Below, piece after piece: positions 26,001 to 39,209 of a stretch of 64,000 bases of DNA. The stretch comes from Certhia americana (taxonomy: Eukaryota; Chordata; Aves; Passeriformes; Certhiidae): positions 68,467,642 through 68,531,641 of the forward strand of contig CM031878.1 in assembly GCA_018697195.1 (NCBI GenBank), written 5' to 3'. The notes beneath the pieces are model-generated. The model was not told the DNA's origin, did no database searches, and saw only the letters and a program-made list of their open reading frames with translations. Position 1 is the stretch's first letter; every line of letters starts with the position of its first letter. Position numbers and translations under genes: made by a program.

Positions 26001-27649
26001 TCATCAGGTTAATCTTGATGTTTTCTTTCTTGCTCCAGAGTTTGCTTTTTGCAGCACCCTTGATCAGAAAGATGCTGCTCACCCCAGGTTTAGTCCCTTA
26101 TGGAATGAGTATTTTGTGTTGGAGCCAACTAACACAGAATTTGGAAAAGCCCAGGAAATTATCCAGTCATTCTCTCCAATTCCACCTTTCTGCAGTACAC
26201 AAGAGCTTTTGAAGACTTTCTGGGCTGCCTTTAGGCTGTAAAAACTCTGTGGGCAGCCACCATTTGGGCATAATTCTACTGAAACCTGTGACAAAGCCCC
26301 ATCATTTCTCTCCTGGCTTTCCAAACAGAGCTGCAGCTCTGAAACCCCTCTAACGTGGCTGCTTATGGGATGCAATCACCTGCTAGAGGAAAAACTCATG
26401 CCCTAAGCAGAAGAGGAAAGGAATCACATCCCAGCAGAATGAAAAAACCTGAAATCAGTCACAGAAGAAGGAAAGGGAGAAAATCCAGAGAAATCATGTC
26501 TGTGCTGTCTGGTTTATCCTTTGTTAGTATTAGGAGTGCTGTCTTTAGGAAGACACTTCATGGGATAATAAAGATTGGGCATTTAGCAGCCTGAATAAAA
26601 TCATATTCCTATTCCCACAGATACATTTTTGTCTAGTGTCTGAGGCTTAGGAAAGGAGTGTTGCAGATTTTACTCACTCATTCATAGCAAGCAACTAAAT
26701 AGTGGTATTTAAAAATAAGAAAAAAAAAAAAAGGAGAAATAGAAAAATTAATCTCTTGTCAATTTGTCCCACCACTGAAAGCTTTTTTTCATTATTGATA
26801 TATCTGTAATTTCATCTGCCCTTTATTCTGCATGTATATTTATATATGAGTATTTTTTTTCCACAAACCTGCAGTGCAGTGGAAAGCTAGATTTAAATAT
26901 TTTCAGACCGACTGTACCCAACATTTGCATTCCACTGACTCATTCAGAGCAAAGACATCTGAGCAGAAATACAGCAGATAAAAGAGAAACCATTAATCCA
27001 GGGAAGATTACTGGCACAGAATCTTTATCCTGTATCCTCCCTGAAATGAGACAAAGATCTTACTATGTACATCCCTCTGGCTTAGCTTCAGAAAGTAAGC
27101 AATACAGTAGTGTAGACATGGTACTTTTTAAAGGCACATTACATTGGTCTGAAACTTCAATCTTCTGGCAGAGCTCGTTGCTGCTGAGGTGTTTTTCAGT
27201 GGTTGCTTTCTCAAAAGAGTCTTCAGCACCCCAAAAACTGCTTTCTGGCAAGGGGTAAGACAACACAGTCCCTGATCTGCTCCTAAAATGACAGCATGTG
27301 TCAGCTGGAGGATAAAGACTGTTCTGCAGCACATGGGTTATGCATGTATTTTGCAGTGTCTTGCTTCTGCTGACACCTCATCTCGATGTGAGCTCTAAGT
27401 GCTAGTTAGCTTTTAATGAGCCTAATAAGGCTAAAGCTTTCCAGATCCTGGTACTTCAGTTCTGGAAGAGGGGGGGGGTTGGGCTTGGCCGAGGATGTTG
27501 AGCAGGTTTGCCCTTTTCAGGAGACACTCATTCCAGGTGACTGGGCATATTAGATTTCAGAGTGCGGCAGGCTTTTATCTCCCTTCCCTGCGAATGTGGC
27601 AGGCTGCAGTTGCTTTTCTGTTTGCTGGTTGTTTGTCTCTCTCCCTCAG
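20063..27649. other. Single-copy non-coding DNA
   Basis: About 7.6 kb without a supported exon. It holds a poly-A run at 22520-22537 and A- or T-rich runs near 21402 and 26719. The open stretch at 25775-26212 (plus, 145 codons) translates into hydrophobic, repetitive-looking sequence from AT-rich DNA and has no recognisable family signature. If the 27650 exon is real, part of this region would be its upstream intron. Confidence 0.55.
22520..22537. repeat. Poly-A tract (A18)
   Basis: Eighteen consecutive A residues. No recognisable retrocopy body precedes it, so it is listed as a homopolymer only. Confidence 0.9.
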
Positions 27650-27809
27650 TCTCTGTGATATTGATCCTCAGTTAAAAGAGCTGAGAGATAGAGCACGGGA
27701 AGCATCCCTTTCTTCTCTGGCAATCGGTGGAAAATCCAATTGCCACGTGGTTACTGCACTGTCTCAGCTGCTGCTGGCCATTGACCATCTCCTGCAGGAG
27801 TATTTCTGA
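27650..27809 (+). CDS. Candidate terminal coding exon, family unknown
   Basis: A long pyrimidine-rich run ends in CTCCCTCAG at 27649, a strong splice-acceptor match. From there one frame is open for 53 codons to TGA at 27807-27809, with the first base completing a split codon (phase 2). The product begins LCDIDPQLKELRDRAREAS and ends LLLAIDHLLQEYF. It is rich in charged and leucine residues and looks like one or two amphipathic helices. Codon choice is vertebrate-like (Leu mostly CTG, Gln CAG) and three CpGs are retained. AATAAA lies 134 bases past the stop, at 27943. I do not recognise the family, and no upstream exon with a phase-2 donor was found. A chance acceptor plus a chance ORF remains possible. 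Confidence 0.33.
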
Positions 27810-27942
27810 ACCATAACAATAATAGAACCTACTTTAGTCATTTAGGGCTTCCACTTGAAGCAGCCCAGAGGGTTGGATGGTTTTCTGGAGGTAGCTCCAT
27901 GTGTTTGTGGGCTTATCTTGCTATGGTGTGCATTCAGCTATG

Positions 27943-27948
27943 AAATAA
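27943..27948 (+). terminator. Candidate polyadenylation signal AATAAA
   Basis: A canonical AATAAA lies 134 bases downstream of the stop of the candidate terminal exon, in the same orientation. Isolated AATAAA is common in AT-rich DNA, so its weight comes only from that position. Confidence 0.3.
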
Positions 27949-28716
27949 AATTGCAGGAAATGATTCAGTTTTGAATCATTCTATTTAGACTGGCAGAAGC
28001 CGAAAACCCTCCTGTGAGCTACAACAATGTGGACTGCTATTCAGATAGGAAATGTGAATACTTCAGCATGCCTGATCAGTTGGACTAGGAATGCAAGCAA
28101 ACTACTCTGCAGTGTGGATTCTCAACTTCTATTCCAGATAGTTTGTTCCTCCAGACCTTCTTGTTCAGGTGAAAAATGTTTTCCTTTTCTTCTTCCTGTG
28201 CAGGGTATATATATATTAAGACCTGTAGAAAACAGCTAAGGAACAAAAGGATACAACAGGAACCAAGATCTGGAGGAAGCTTCTTTCTGAACAATCCAGC
28301 ATCCTCTTCCAGTTTAGAGCAGAATATTTAGGTACATGGAAATAAACCTTGCTGTTATGTAACGTTCAGCTTACCAAGAGTAAACCATGATCTCTTTGTT
28401 GTTTTGAACTGACAAAAAGTGAGGTCAGGAGCAAATCTTCTTTCTTCCACAATCCAGAGCCCAACGTCTGCAATGACTTTTCCCCTCACACTAATAATGT
28501 TCACATTATCCATTAAGGGTGATTTGATTTTAAGTGTCAACTTAGAGATCTGGGTAATAATCTCTTTTCAATAGCAACCTCTTCTTATTGGAGTAGTGTT
28601 TGCCTGTTTTTAACTGTATCTTCTTCTCCTGTAAATATCAATTATCTCTCCTGCTCCATTTTAGAGCCTATCACTTTTCCAAATGTTGAAATAGGGAGGT
28701 TTATTTATTGCACAGG

Positions 28717-28747
<31 letters not shown>

Positions 28748-31700
28748 GGTAAGGATATGTCTTTCAGTGTGCCCTCTTGCTGTTGATTTTTCTTTAGATC
28801 TGAAAGGCAAAAGTGCAGTTCTAATAACCCTGTGAGTTCTTCATGCTTCCTCCTAGAAATGTCCCTTTTCTGCCTCTCCTCTGGGTGCTATCTCCAGGGC
28901 CTGTGCCTTACATCCTCCCTTTGAACCACAGATATTTGTTTTGTATTGTGCCACTTTTGTTTAGGGTTTGACCAAGTGACGTTACAGGTGAGAGGTGGGA
29001 GGAAGAGCTTGCAAGAGAACTTCAAGTAATCTTAGATCAGCTCCTTGTCAGGTGCACTGTGTTCCTATGCAGCATGCTCATTCCTCTTTTGATGTCTCTG
29101 CAGATGTTTTAGGCTTTACATTAAAAAAAACCAAACCAAAACAAAAAACTTATATAGACACATTACCTCACCTGAGGTGGTGTCATTGTGCTGTATTCTT
29201 TACATACAGTAAAAATTGCTTCTCTGTTCCCCTTACAAACTTAGCATCTCAATGATCAAGACAGAAGAAACTTTGGAAGTGAAAGAGAGGTCCAAGGTCA
29301 CCTCTGTAGGAAAGCAGCAGAACACATCTCCCTCGCATGGGCAAGTGACAGTCTGTCCTGTCTCTTTTAAAACAATTTTGATAAGAGGACATTTCACAAA
29401 TCTGGGAAACAGGTGCTGCTCATTTCCACACTTGCAGGAATGGTGTTTTCAAGTAAGGAAGCTTGATACGAACTCTGCTGAGTATGCAAGGGTAAGAATG
29501 AAATATTGCACTTGCCACAGTCCTGATTTTTGTTCTTCTCTTCCATTATCTAAAGGAAATATGGTATATCTTTGTTCCAGTCACTGCAAACAGTTTTCAA
29601 ACTGGTGCGAGAGAATATGTATGGTATGGGACCAGGACTTTTTCTTTTGTGTGTCTATGTGTGCACACATGACTGTGAAATATCTGATTTCTCAAAATCA
29701 TCACATGCATAAAATTAAATCTACCAGCAAGCATTCACACATTGCAGGCTTGGGGTTATTGGTCACTTGCCACAGAAAAGAAATCTTTCAAGGTCCTACA
29801 GAAACCATCCTCTGAAGTTCCTTTCATCTCATAAGGCATCCCAGAGCACTTTTGCTAAACCGTGTTACGCTCTCAACTCATGAGGATGGATAAGGCTGAG
29901 GAAAGAGCTGCAGCATGGCAGCTTGGTGAGAAAGAGGATCTGAGATCCTCCCTACCTCACGTTGTAGTGATCACATCAATGCCAGGAGCTGCATGTGAGA
30001 ATAGCAGATCCCTGCATGTTGCCATGGAGCTCTTCTGTCTGGACTTCAGGCATGCTGTAACATACGATCCTTCTCTTTGTCCCTGTTATAGGCAGCCCTA
30101 GTTAGTCTCAACAGCATTACTGTGCTCAGCAATCAGTGTTATCTCCATAAAACAGCTCCGTTAATGTCAGCAGAGCCATCTATGAGGCTTGCATACTCTC
30201 ACTCTTTGCTTGTACACTGCTCCCAGACCACCACACTCTGCTGCTTTCTCTACCTTGATCCTCACAAGCACTCCTGAACCACCATAGAGCTGAACATACT
30301 GAGGAAAGCTCCTTAAAAATAAAAAATTATCTAGGAGATAGCCAAGATTTTTTTTTTTTTTTTTTAAATAATTTGTTTATTTGCCAATTCTGCTTTACCA
30401 GGCTTCCCTCTCATGGTGTCTGTAATTTGACAATATGAACTTATTAAATCAAGTGTATCTGAACATTAGGTGGTGGAGTGAAGGAAGAGCCACACATGTT
30501 TTCAAGGAAAATTCATACTGATAAGGTGCTGTCCTGTTATTGTTAGAATGCACATTTTCTCCCTAGAATGTAGAGCACCTTGTGATGGAGTGTTCCTTAT
30601 GCTGTACAATGACAAGTGGTAAGGACTCCACACCACTTCATTGCTAAAATATTTACTAGAGAATGCTTGCTTCTTCCATCTGAAAGTGTGGTGTATTTAT
30701 AGGAGCATCCTGTAATGGAGCATCCTGCGCTGAACAGTATTTTTAAGGAATAAGGCAATACAATGTGTGAAGGGGTGGGGTTAGGGTTCTCCCCTCTGTT
30801 TTCCCCTCTGTTAGCAGGTGCTGGCAGCATGCAGAGGATTGCAGGAGCTGATTGACTGGAGCAGATTCACTCTGGTATGTGAAGTCTGTGAAGCCCCTGC
30901 AGGGGATGGGAAACGCTCACAGGGTTGAGGAATTTGAGTTCTGGTATCTCTGTGTGAAATTGTCAGTAAGGATCAACTTTGAGCAAAAGGGGGATGTTTA
31001 GGTATTTTTTTGTTGTCATTAAGGTGTCAAATCACAGGGCTCCATCCCCATAAAAATACTGTAGGTCAGATCCTCACCTGATGTGCAGTGGCAGTGTGCT
31101 CTCTGTAACAGCTGGGAATCCTGGGCTGGTGGGCATGGGAAAATTCCTGCTCTACTCCGTGGCTGTTGGTGCTGGAAACAAGGCCCCACAGCTCCTGACC
31201 AGGAAGCAAGAACAATTGAAGATGGAGGTCACTGAAATGACAAGAGCAACTCTTGTGATGTGGTGTTGTCAGCCCAAACGCAGCAATTGATTGAAAAGTG
31301 TCTGCTAACCAGGCAGCAAAGGACGCAATTAGAACTGAAATTGCAAGAGGGTCTATTTCAGAGTTTTATGATTCCAGTTTGCACCACCCCACTAATTTTA
31401 AGTGCTGATTTTCTGTCTGGGCCAGAGTCAGCTGGGGACCAAGAGTCATTTGGGAACTGAATGAAACTCAGGATTTCTCAGAGCTTCTGCTGTTAAGAGC
31501 ATGACATAAACTCACCCTAAAATTAAAATGCAGTCCTCTGATCTACTTGGGCATTAGCAAGGATCACTGCAGAGTGTGGCTGGGGACTACTTAAGCTTTT
31601 CTGGAAATCATGAGGACCGTTGGAGCCACCAGGTCTCCTGCATCAGAGATGCATGGTGTGAGTGATACTGAATACGACAGACCCTGTTAAGACTTACAAG

Positions 31701-34272
31701 ATGTGTGGGGACACTGGGGCAGATTGCTAATGTTGAAGGTCAGGTGCTTGAACTCTGAGTGGGGTAAAGAAAGACTTTTAGGTAGTCAAGGAGGCTTTCT
31801 TGATCTCCTAGAAATGTCACATTTGAGAAAAGAATGGATCTTATGTCCGGTGGAGGAACAGTGGTTGGGAATAAGCAAGCAAGGTGAGCATGGTCAAGCT
31901 TATGAGTGCATCATCTGGGGACAATGAGCAGACAAAAGGGCAAAAGAGATTTATCAACTGAATGGAAGGCAATGGTGTCTACAGAAGGGAGCTCTTTGCA
32001 GGCAGCTTTGTGTTTGGTGTGTGTGCGCTAAGGTCTGTAGTTTGAGGAAGATCACATAGACCCCAGGGATGGGTGAATTCCACGTGTGAGGCTCTGTGGC
32101 TTGGTGCACCACCAATCACACTGCACAGCAAGTGGATCGAGTCTGACTCAGAACTTTCCACAAACTGTTCAGTGAGGAACACTGATTTCTTAATAAATAT
32201 TAGCAATAACAGCAATGCAGTGCAATGTACAACAGTCAGTTACTTGAAGGGCTGCTTTATCAAGTAAGAATGTGTTAAAGAATTTCTTGGATTTTTGTGT
32301 CATTGCTTAGGCTGGGATGGCTGCTGCAACAGTCATAGTGTTAACCCTGGATGTATTCCAAGCTGAATAAAAGTAATTTTTAACCATCTACATTAAGGGT
32401 GGAATTTGCTGAATGCAGTTCTATACAGTGCTGAATGCAACATTAAAAATGGTCTGTGCCCATGACATTTGCAATCTCTGTTGACTTTATGGGGAAATAC
32501 AGTGCCTCAGATAATGGGAAGATGAACAGAACTTCCTCTTCATGTTTTTTTATTACCCCCTCATCCCACCCAGAACTGCTCTCTGATAAAAGGTAAAACT
32601 ATGCACCATTTATTCCTGTTGTAAACAGATGCTGTACTTTAAGAAAGGAACTGAAATCATCTACTCACTGAGTTGAATGTGACATTCTTCTGAAAATCAG
32701 CCCAAGTTCATTCCAGGGGTGGCTGCTTCTAGTTGGATGAAGCAGTAATTGTGCTATTTAGTTTGCGTGAAGGCGTATGAAAAGAAAGCAGATGTGGATT
32801 TGAGCACTGCTAAAACTTACACTGAGTGGCCCTGCACCTTGCAGCATGAGAAGCCCTGTTGCAACTGTGAGGAACTGCTGGTGGCTCCAGCCATTGCTTG
32901 CTGTGAGCAGAAGTGACTTCTGTACCACTCATGCTACCAAACATTTTGGTGCTGACTGTGAGCAGTTATCACTATTTTTCTGCTGTTGTTGCAGCCATTT
33001 TTGCTTGGCACCAGCAGTCATTTCTAACTAGCTGACAGGTTTGGGGGACCCTAGAGGTGTAATGCAGTGCTATTGCAAGAGAATTCTCGGTGCTTGTTTG
33101 AAACTAACCAGGCCAACATAAGAATTAAATTCCTTTTACAGAAGTCATTACCACAGAGTAGTGCAGTTGTGGTGAAAGCATTTCAAGCTGCAAGGAAAGA
33201 TCACATAAAGATGTTCTTCAGTGATGCACAAATATGTAGAAAACACCACTTCCAAATGCCCAGTTCCTGAGTGGGTACTTGAGGAGCTTGCTTTTCCTGG
33301 CTTATTCTACATCATGATAAAAAAGGAGATCAGGTGATTTTATTCTGGAAAGCATTTTTTCTCTCTCTTCAGCTGTCACATATGTTTAACTTTAGTGCCC
33401 TCAAGGACAATGTGGTGGATCAGCATGCTAAGGTCTACAGTCTATAGCCTGTAGTTTTTCATTTCACATTGCTTTAAGAATGGTCTTCTTTGTTTCCATT
33501 TTGAGCCACGGCTGAATTCTTACATGTTGTCTGATCTTCAGGCTCAAATACCCAAGAGAATAGGCAGCTGTGAATCAACCCTCTGTGTGCTTTCTAGCAG
33601 GTAGTCTAGCAAAGAAGGCAGTATTCTTATTTCTTTAAATTGATAGGGATTTAAGGAAAAGACTTTAATAAAAATCTCATGAATGATTATTTTCTTCCTG
33701 CTGATGATTTTGAATTGCATGCAGAAATATAAGAACCTTTTAAAAGAGCCCTGTGGGTTTAAACCCAATTCTTTAGATTTATAATTAAAGCTCATTGTCT
33801 TTATGCTATCCTAAACCTTAAGAGAAGGATCACCTTTCTAATTACACAGTACTAGGAGGTCTGTCACATGCTTTTACTCAGTATTTGGGTACATAGTTGC
33901 TCTATTTTTTTTCTTCTCCTTTGCCTTCTTCCATAGATTCCATATTATGTTTTGAAAATTTGACATAATAATTTTTTTTTTTTTTTTTTTTGAGGACAGA
34001 TGTTTCACTCCGCTATGTATAGTCGTCTTGACATACTGCCATGAAATGGAAACAACTGCTAGTTTTAACATTGCTCCATATCTTTATTAAAAGGTACGTC
34101 TCATGAATCTTAATTCCCCACATACATGCTCTCTTCTTCTCTCCTCCCCTCTCCCCCATTACACTTCTTTCTTTTCCCCTCCCTAAAGAAGGAGGAATAT
34201 TAAAATTTCCTTGCTGTTCTGAGTGGTTAATGAGGTTCTAGATAGCATAATGAATATGCAGTGTTATTGATT
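27949..34272. other. Single-copy non-coding DNA
   Basis: No supported gene. It contains an A24 run at 28724-28747, a T18 run at 30348-30365 and a T20 run at 33972-33991. A 199-codon plus-strand open stretch at 29216-29815 has no domain. Inside it, 29438-29491 is bounded by acceptor-like and donor-like sites but is too short to judge. Another open stretch at 31260-31460 has a glutamine/leucine-rich start but no recognised relative. Confidence 0.55.
28724..28747. repeat. Poly-A tract (A24)
   Basis: Twenty-four consecutive A residues immediately followed by GGTAAGG. No retrocopy body or target-site duplication in the expected arrangement is visible. Confidence 0.9.
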
Positions 34273-34314
34273 CTGTGTGTGCATGCGCGTGCGTGTGTGT
34301 TTGTGTGTGCGTGT
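34273..34314. repeat. (GT)n microsatellite with CpG interruptions
   Basis: Alternating GT/GC sequence including GCATGCGCGTGCGTG. It is a purine-pyrimidine alternating tract of the kind that can adopt left-handed DNA. Confidence 0.9.
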
Positions 34315-34859
34315 CTTTAATCACAGCTGGAATGTAAAATCAGGCTCCACCTTTCAACTCTATCTCCATCATGCTGAGAGAGTGAGAGAGAGCGAGACTG
34401 AGTCTGCTAGACAGCTCGAAAGAGATTGCAGCTCAGATGTCCTGGAAAACAGCAAATCCCTCAGACCTGGCAGATTCCGTTACCATGAGAACTGCAGATA
34501 TTTCCATTGTGATGGCTTGCTGTAGCAGCCATCTGTTACACCCATTTGATTAGGAAGTACAGTTCAGCTTGTATGGGATTTTCACTGCACCTTATCCTAT
34601 GGCAGTGTACAGAAATTCTCTCTCTCTTTTTATATGCTAAACTCAATGTTTTTAAAGTGCAGTAATTTACTGAGGCTGAAGGCATTTAATGAAATGCTGG
34701 GAGGAGGTCATTGAGGGACAGTATCTCTGAGAAGAAAGAAGCACATGAGATATGTGAAGGGGATTAGCATCCAGTATATAAATAAAATCAGCCCAGAAAT
34801 TAGCTGTATTTAACAATTCCTCATACTTGCCAGGGAGAGGAGCTTGATATACAGACCTC

Positions 34860-35480
34860 ATCAAGCCATAATAAAATTAGTAATTGCCTCCTGTTAGTTA
34901 ATCCCACTCCATATATATTTATTGTATGCATGCAATAAATGCATGCGGCAGATATATTTCAGGTCTTCCGTAAGAAAGGGGAAGGTGATGAGTCTTCCCA
35001 GGTTCCTGAAGTGGAGCAGTGGCTGCACTGTGTAACGATTAGATTAGCTCTAAAAATTTAATGGTGCCATTTGACTTTTCATAGATGCAGAACAACATTA
35101 AACATTCTTGAAAGTTTTCTGTGATTTACTGATTAAAACAATTGTTTGGAGTAGTTGAGTCCCTCGGTGTAAATTAGTGGTGGAGGAAATGGTAATGGCA
35201 AATCAAATGGATATAAAAACAAAGGAGTCCCCTTCAATTAAAACTCTCCAGACATTCTTCCTAAGTGGCTGGCATTCCAGATTCAGGGTAATCTTATGTG
35301 TGGCATAGTTGCCTCGAGTATCTTAAAATGACTGAAGGTCTTGTAAACTCAGTGAAGCTAATTAAATGCTCACACACTGAAATGAATTTCTGATTGCTGC
35401 TAAGGAGACATTGAGGTCAGCTCCTCTTTTCACTGCCCACACTTTATGGCCAATGCCAGATACTAAATAAATCAGATCCT
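34860..35480. promoter_or_regulatory. Candidate AT-rich conserved non-coding stretch
   Basis: A repeat-free, AT-rich block with many TAAT cores, including GTTAATCCC (a PITX/OTX-type TAATCC site) near 34897 and GCTAATTAAAT near 35357. It also holds the inverted repeat at 34928-34946. No frame is coding. The texture resembles vertebrate developmental enhancers in gene deserts, but that is a judgement from one sequence with no alignment behind it. Confidence 0.2.
34928..34946. repeat. GCATGCA inverted repeat
   Basis: GCATGCA (34928-34934) and its complement TGCATGC (34940-34946) flank ATAAA. Each arm is itself nearly palindromic. Confidence 0.8.
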
Positions 35481-36045
35481 CAGAATCAGGGGCTCTGTGG
35501 TTTTCTTCCTCTTATATATTCTCCCACCCGGCTGAATGTAATTCCTTATCCGTCTTCATCTCAGCATGAAAAGTTTTCTCTTCTATTGTTTTTCCTCACA
35601 TAGCACCAGATTACCATGGAGAAGAAGACTATGATATCATAAGAACTGAATGAGCATGTTTCTCACCATGGGTGAAATATACATTCCAGACCTAATAAAG
35701 TCAGGAATCATGTAATGGGCCTGGTAATATGAGCTGCTTAGTTAGTGTAAATAGAAATGGTTCTTCTTTAGGCCTCTCTTTCAGCTAAATAAGTTCTTAG
35801 GCACCTTGCTGAGCATGGATACACATAAGAACAAGTTTAAAAGCTTTTCTGAATAGGATTTGTTTTTAAAACACTTTCCTGCATCTGGGCCCACAAACAT
35901 ATTTTTTAATAAAGTAAAATTTCCTTTCTTTTTTATAATAAAACGTTTTCTTGTTGATCATCTTTAGAGCAAATTAGAACTTTCATTTCTTGCAGCCTAC
36001 TATCTCAAATAATCCTGGAGTCTGACCTACAGAGAAGGGAGTCCC

Positions 36046-36069
36046 TTTTTTTTTTTTTTTTTTTTTTTT
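36046..36069. repeat. Poly-T tract (T24)
   Basis: Twenty-four consecutive T residues. No adjacent retrocopy is recognisable on either strand. Confidence 0.9.
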
Positions 36070-37407
36070 CCCTTCAGACAGGGAACTTGTTTTATGAATG
36101 TGGTATCTGCCTTTGACAGGCAGCAGATGTATGGGAGCCCTGAAATCTGAAACAATAAATACCATTCAGAGTCTCACCACTGAACCTTCTTATAGTACTG
36201 CCTTTGTTAAATGAAACATTTACAGGAATACCACCCCCCTCCCTTCCCACCCACCTTCAAGGATAGGATCTGAACCATGTTTTTAAAGTAAAGGTTAAGT
36301 ACCTGAGGCATGAACAGTTGACATACAAAAGAAACTAAAGTAAATTTATCATTCGTTTGCCAGCTACAAGGTGTGTCGAGGGCTTTTTCTTTCTCTTTGT
36401 AATGCATGAGAAAACAAACCTGGGAAGTGTATGCAAGGAATATTTCTTTTCTACACAGGAATGTTAACATTTGCACCTTCTGACTTAATACTGTGTATTT
36501 CTTCAGAGTCATCAATCTCTTGAGAGTCATCTTGCCATCTGTACCAGCATTGCTCCAGGCTTCCATATGAAAGTCCAATCTGGCGGTATAAATACTGGAT
36601 AATGAAGAGTAGGTGTTAAAGTTTCTGACTGGTTGGAAGATGAGTCTGTGTCTATGAAAGATCCAAATTCATGTGTTAAACAAACAAACAGAATCTATAT
36701 TAACATGGAAGTTCAACCACAAAGAGCATGATGTGTGTTTGTCCTTGTATCCTCTCCCACTCTCTGTGGTTTTCCTCCATTTTTTTCTTTATCTTTCTCA
36801 TTTTTATAGAGTTCACCCATGATGTGTGAGAAAAATGTTCACGGCATTACTCTTTGGAGATTACAAAGAGGGGCAGCATGTTGACTTCCTATAGTGTAAG
36901 GTTCTTTTTTCTCCCCCTCTCCTTTTGCTCCAGGAAAGCTATAACTACATAGATTAGCAAAACTTTTGCAAGAATGGATGTAAAACAGATTTATCTCAGT
37001 GTCAGCTTTATCTGATCCATTTGGTCTTGCAGAGTTTGGATGTTACAATAACCAGCTTTCAAACATCTATATCCTTAGGGTATTAAATGTCACCTCTAGT
37101 GTATCGTTCAAGGATAAAAGATTGACAATACTGAAGTACTTTTTTTTCTTCTTTTTTTCCCCCCTTCTCCAGCACTGGCAGAATCTTTACTCTGCATACT
37201 ACTGCTGACCCCAGAAATGACCCACAGGAACTACTTGCAAAAGGAGTGAAAAGGTATTTCAGCTTTAGGCAGTAGAAACTCTCTTCATTAATGGCCTTTT
37301 TGCAGAGTTTTCAGATAGATTTCCTGTCATTGTGATGAGGATATACTTGTAATGTAAGTAAATGGCCAGTGGATAATTAATTGAACTAACTAGGACTTTC
37401 TGTACTG

Positions 37408-37525
37408 TTTTGTTTGGGGGGTTGGTGGTGTTGGGTTTTTTGTTGGGTTTTTTTTGGTTTTTTTGGGTGGTGGTGGGGTTTTTGTTGAGTTTTTTTTTTG
37501 TTTTTTGTTTTGTTTTGTTTTTGAG
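37408..37525. repeat. T/G-only low-complexity tract
   Basis: Almost 120 bases composed nearly entirely of T and G, with runs GGGGGG, GGG, GGG, GGG and GGGG separated by T-rich spacers. The plus-strand translation is an artefactual G/F/V-rich string. G-quadruplex formation is possible but loops would be long. Confidence 0.85.
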
Positions 37526-39209
37526 AAGGGGAGGAGAGAAGACTTCCAGATGGTCTCATGTTCTCTGTCCTGGGTGTACAGCTCTTTGCTATCTGTTGGC
37601 CAAGCATTTCAGCCCTAATTCAAATAAAACTCTTAGTCATTCTGTTGAGAGAGGTAGACTTTTTTGTTTTGGTTGGCATCAGGGTTGACTGCACTTCTCT
37701 GGGCAGGGGGGTGACTACCCTGAGCCTCATCACACTGAGAAAGTGTTGCTAAACCTGATCTGACTGGAAGAGGCAGCTCAGAAGACAAAATTTCGTTCAG
37801 TACTGATATCCACACTATTGATTATATGACCATAATTCTGGTTATAATTCACCTTGTCACTCCCATCATGCAGACTCCAGTCTCCCAAATATGTGACACC
37901 AGTGGAAATCTATGGTAAAGCTAAATTAGGCTTATTATTGTATTTCATTCTTAGATTCCTTTCTTAGCACTGGCCCTCAGCCTCCTTAATTATAAGTTTG
38001 CAAACATGCATTCCTTAAGTAATTTCTGACCTTCACAGCTGGTTATGAGGCAGCTGTAGTTGATGTTTTTGAGCAAAGTCTATTTCTCTCTGTCAGGGGC
38101 CTCCACTTTTTCAGTTTTGTAAATGACTTATTAACTTTGCAGCCATTGGGACAATTCTCCCAAGAAATAAAGTTTCTTGATGAAATGCACAATTTTTCTC
38201 TGCTCATCAAAGAATTCAGATTTTCACTCCACTTGTCAGAGACTACTGATAATTACTTTTATTAACCATCTCACAAATAACAAATGTATGAGGTCAAAAA
38301 AGTCTCATTTGAACTTAATGATTTCATGTGTGAAAAAGAAATGCTTTTAAGAGTGTTTGGTAAGGAGCCATAATTTTTTCAGCAAAACAGAACCCATTAA
38401 GAAGATAAAGATATTGGGGTGCTGCTCCAATGCTCTTGAGCATTTGTTTTGCCAGTTATTTGCAGGTATGTTTAAAACTACTTGTCTCTGTATGCTGCTT
38501 TGAGGAATAAATGTGCTTTACTACATCTTTCATTGTTTTCTGTTAAAAAGGGTATGCCAGATCAAAAGTCTCATTTCAGGCAGTTTGGTCAGGTATACAA
38601 GGAGTCCTCGCAGTGTTGGACATAAAACACAAAAACGTGAGATAATCCTAATCTCACTTGTGCCACTGTAAATCAGGGTGAGTTTTGCTGAAACCAGTGG
38701 AGTAATCCCACTGTTTTAAGCAAACTGAGGAGAGACAGGTATTTGAGTTCTGTGCCAGTGCTTCCTTCTGTTTGGCACTTGCAATCTGCTCTGGACCAAG
38801 CCAACAAGAGACAGAAAAAAAAAAAAAAAAGAAAAAAGTCACTAAAAATATGTCATGTAGGTGTCTAAAGGGTTGCCTCTGAATTTCAGCTGTGGAAAGT
38901 TGTGATCTTCTATAATTACTGCTCTAGTTGAGATCTTTAGACACCAAGTGTCCTAGAGCACATCTTCTCACCTCCCGTCCATTCCTGCTGAAAATGTCAT
39001 TGCCCTGATGTTTTTGGACTCTTTAAGACCTTGTAGGTGTAGTTGGAGCAGTCCAAGAGTCCTGAATACAAATTCCTGATTCATCAATGGCTCCTGTTTT
39101 AAATATTTCCTCTAAGGCAAATGGGAAAGGGCCTTTCGTGTGTAATGTTTAAGCCTGTCTCTGCCTTTAAGTCTTGAGATAAATTTTTTATGGGAAGCAG
39201 ACATCTAGG

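Larger units (their letters stand above)
35481..39209. other. Single-copy non-coding DNA
   Basis: No gene is recognised. It includes a T24 run at 36046-36069, a T/G-rich tract at 37408-37525 and an A-rich run at 38816-38830. A 123-codon minus-strand open stretch at 36207-36578 has no family signature and runs into a G/C homopolymer patch. Confidence 0.55.

Noticed and set aside
25775..26212. 145-codon hydrophobic plus-strand ORF
   Set aside because: AT-rich DNA readily gives leucine/isoleucine/phenylalanine-rich open frames; no conserved motif is visible.
28724..28760. A24 tract as the tail of a retrocopy, with AGGATAT on both sides
   Set aside because: The repeated AGGATAT flanks only the A run, not an inserted body, so it is not a target-site duplication in the expected arrangement.
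29216..29815. 199-codon plus-strand open frame
   Set aside because: No domain or codon bias was noticed, and its start is not a good initiation context. An inner 54-base stretch (29438-29491) has splice-like ends but is too short to support alone.
30777..30790. Telomere-like GGGGTTAGGG
   Set aside because: Only about one and a half units; no array, so not an interstitial telomere.
31260..31460. Glutamine/leucine-rich plus-strand ORF
   Set aside because: The first 25 residues look helix-like, but there is no clear acceptor, no recognised family and only 66 codons.
37410..37688. G/F/V-rich translation that could look like a membrane protein
   Set aside because: It is the direct translation of a T/G-only simple tract.
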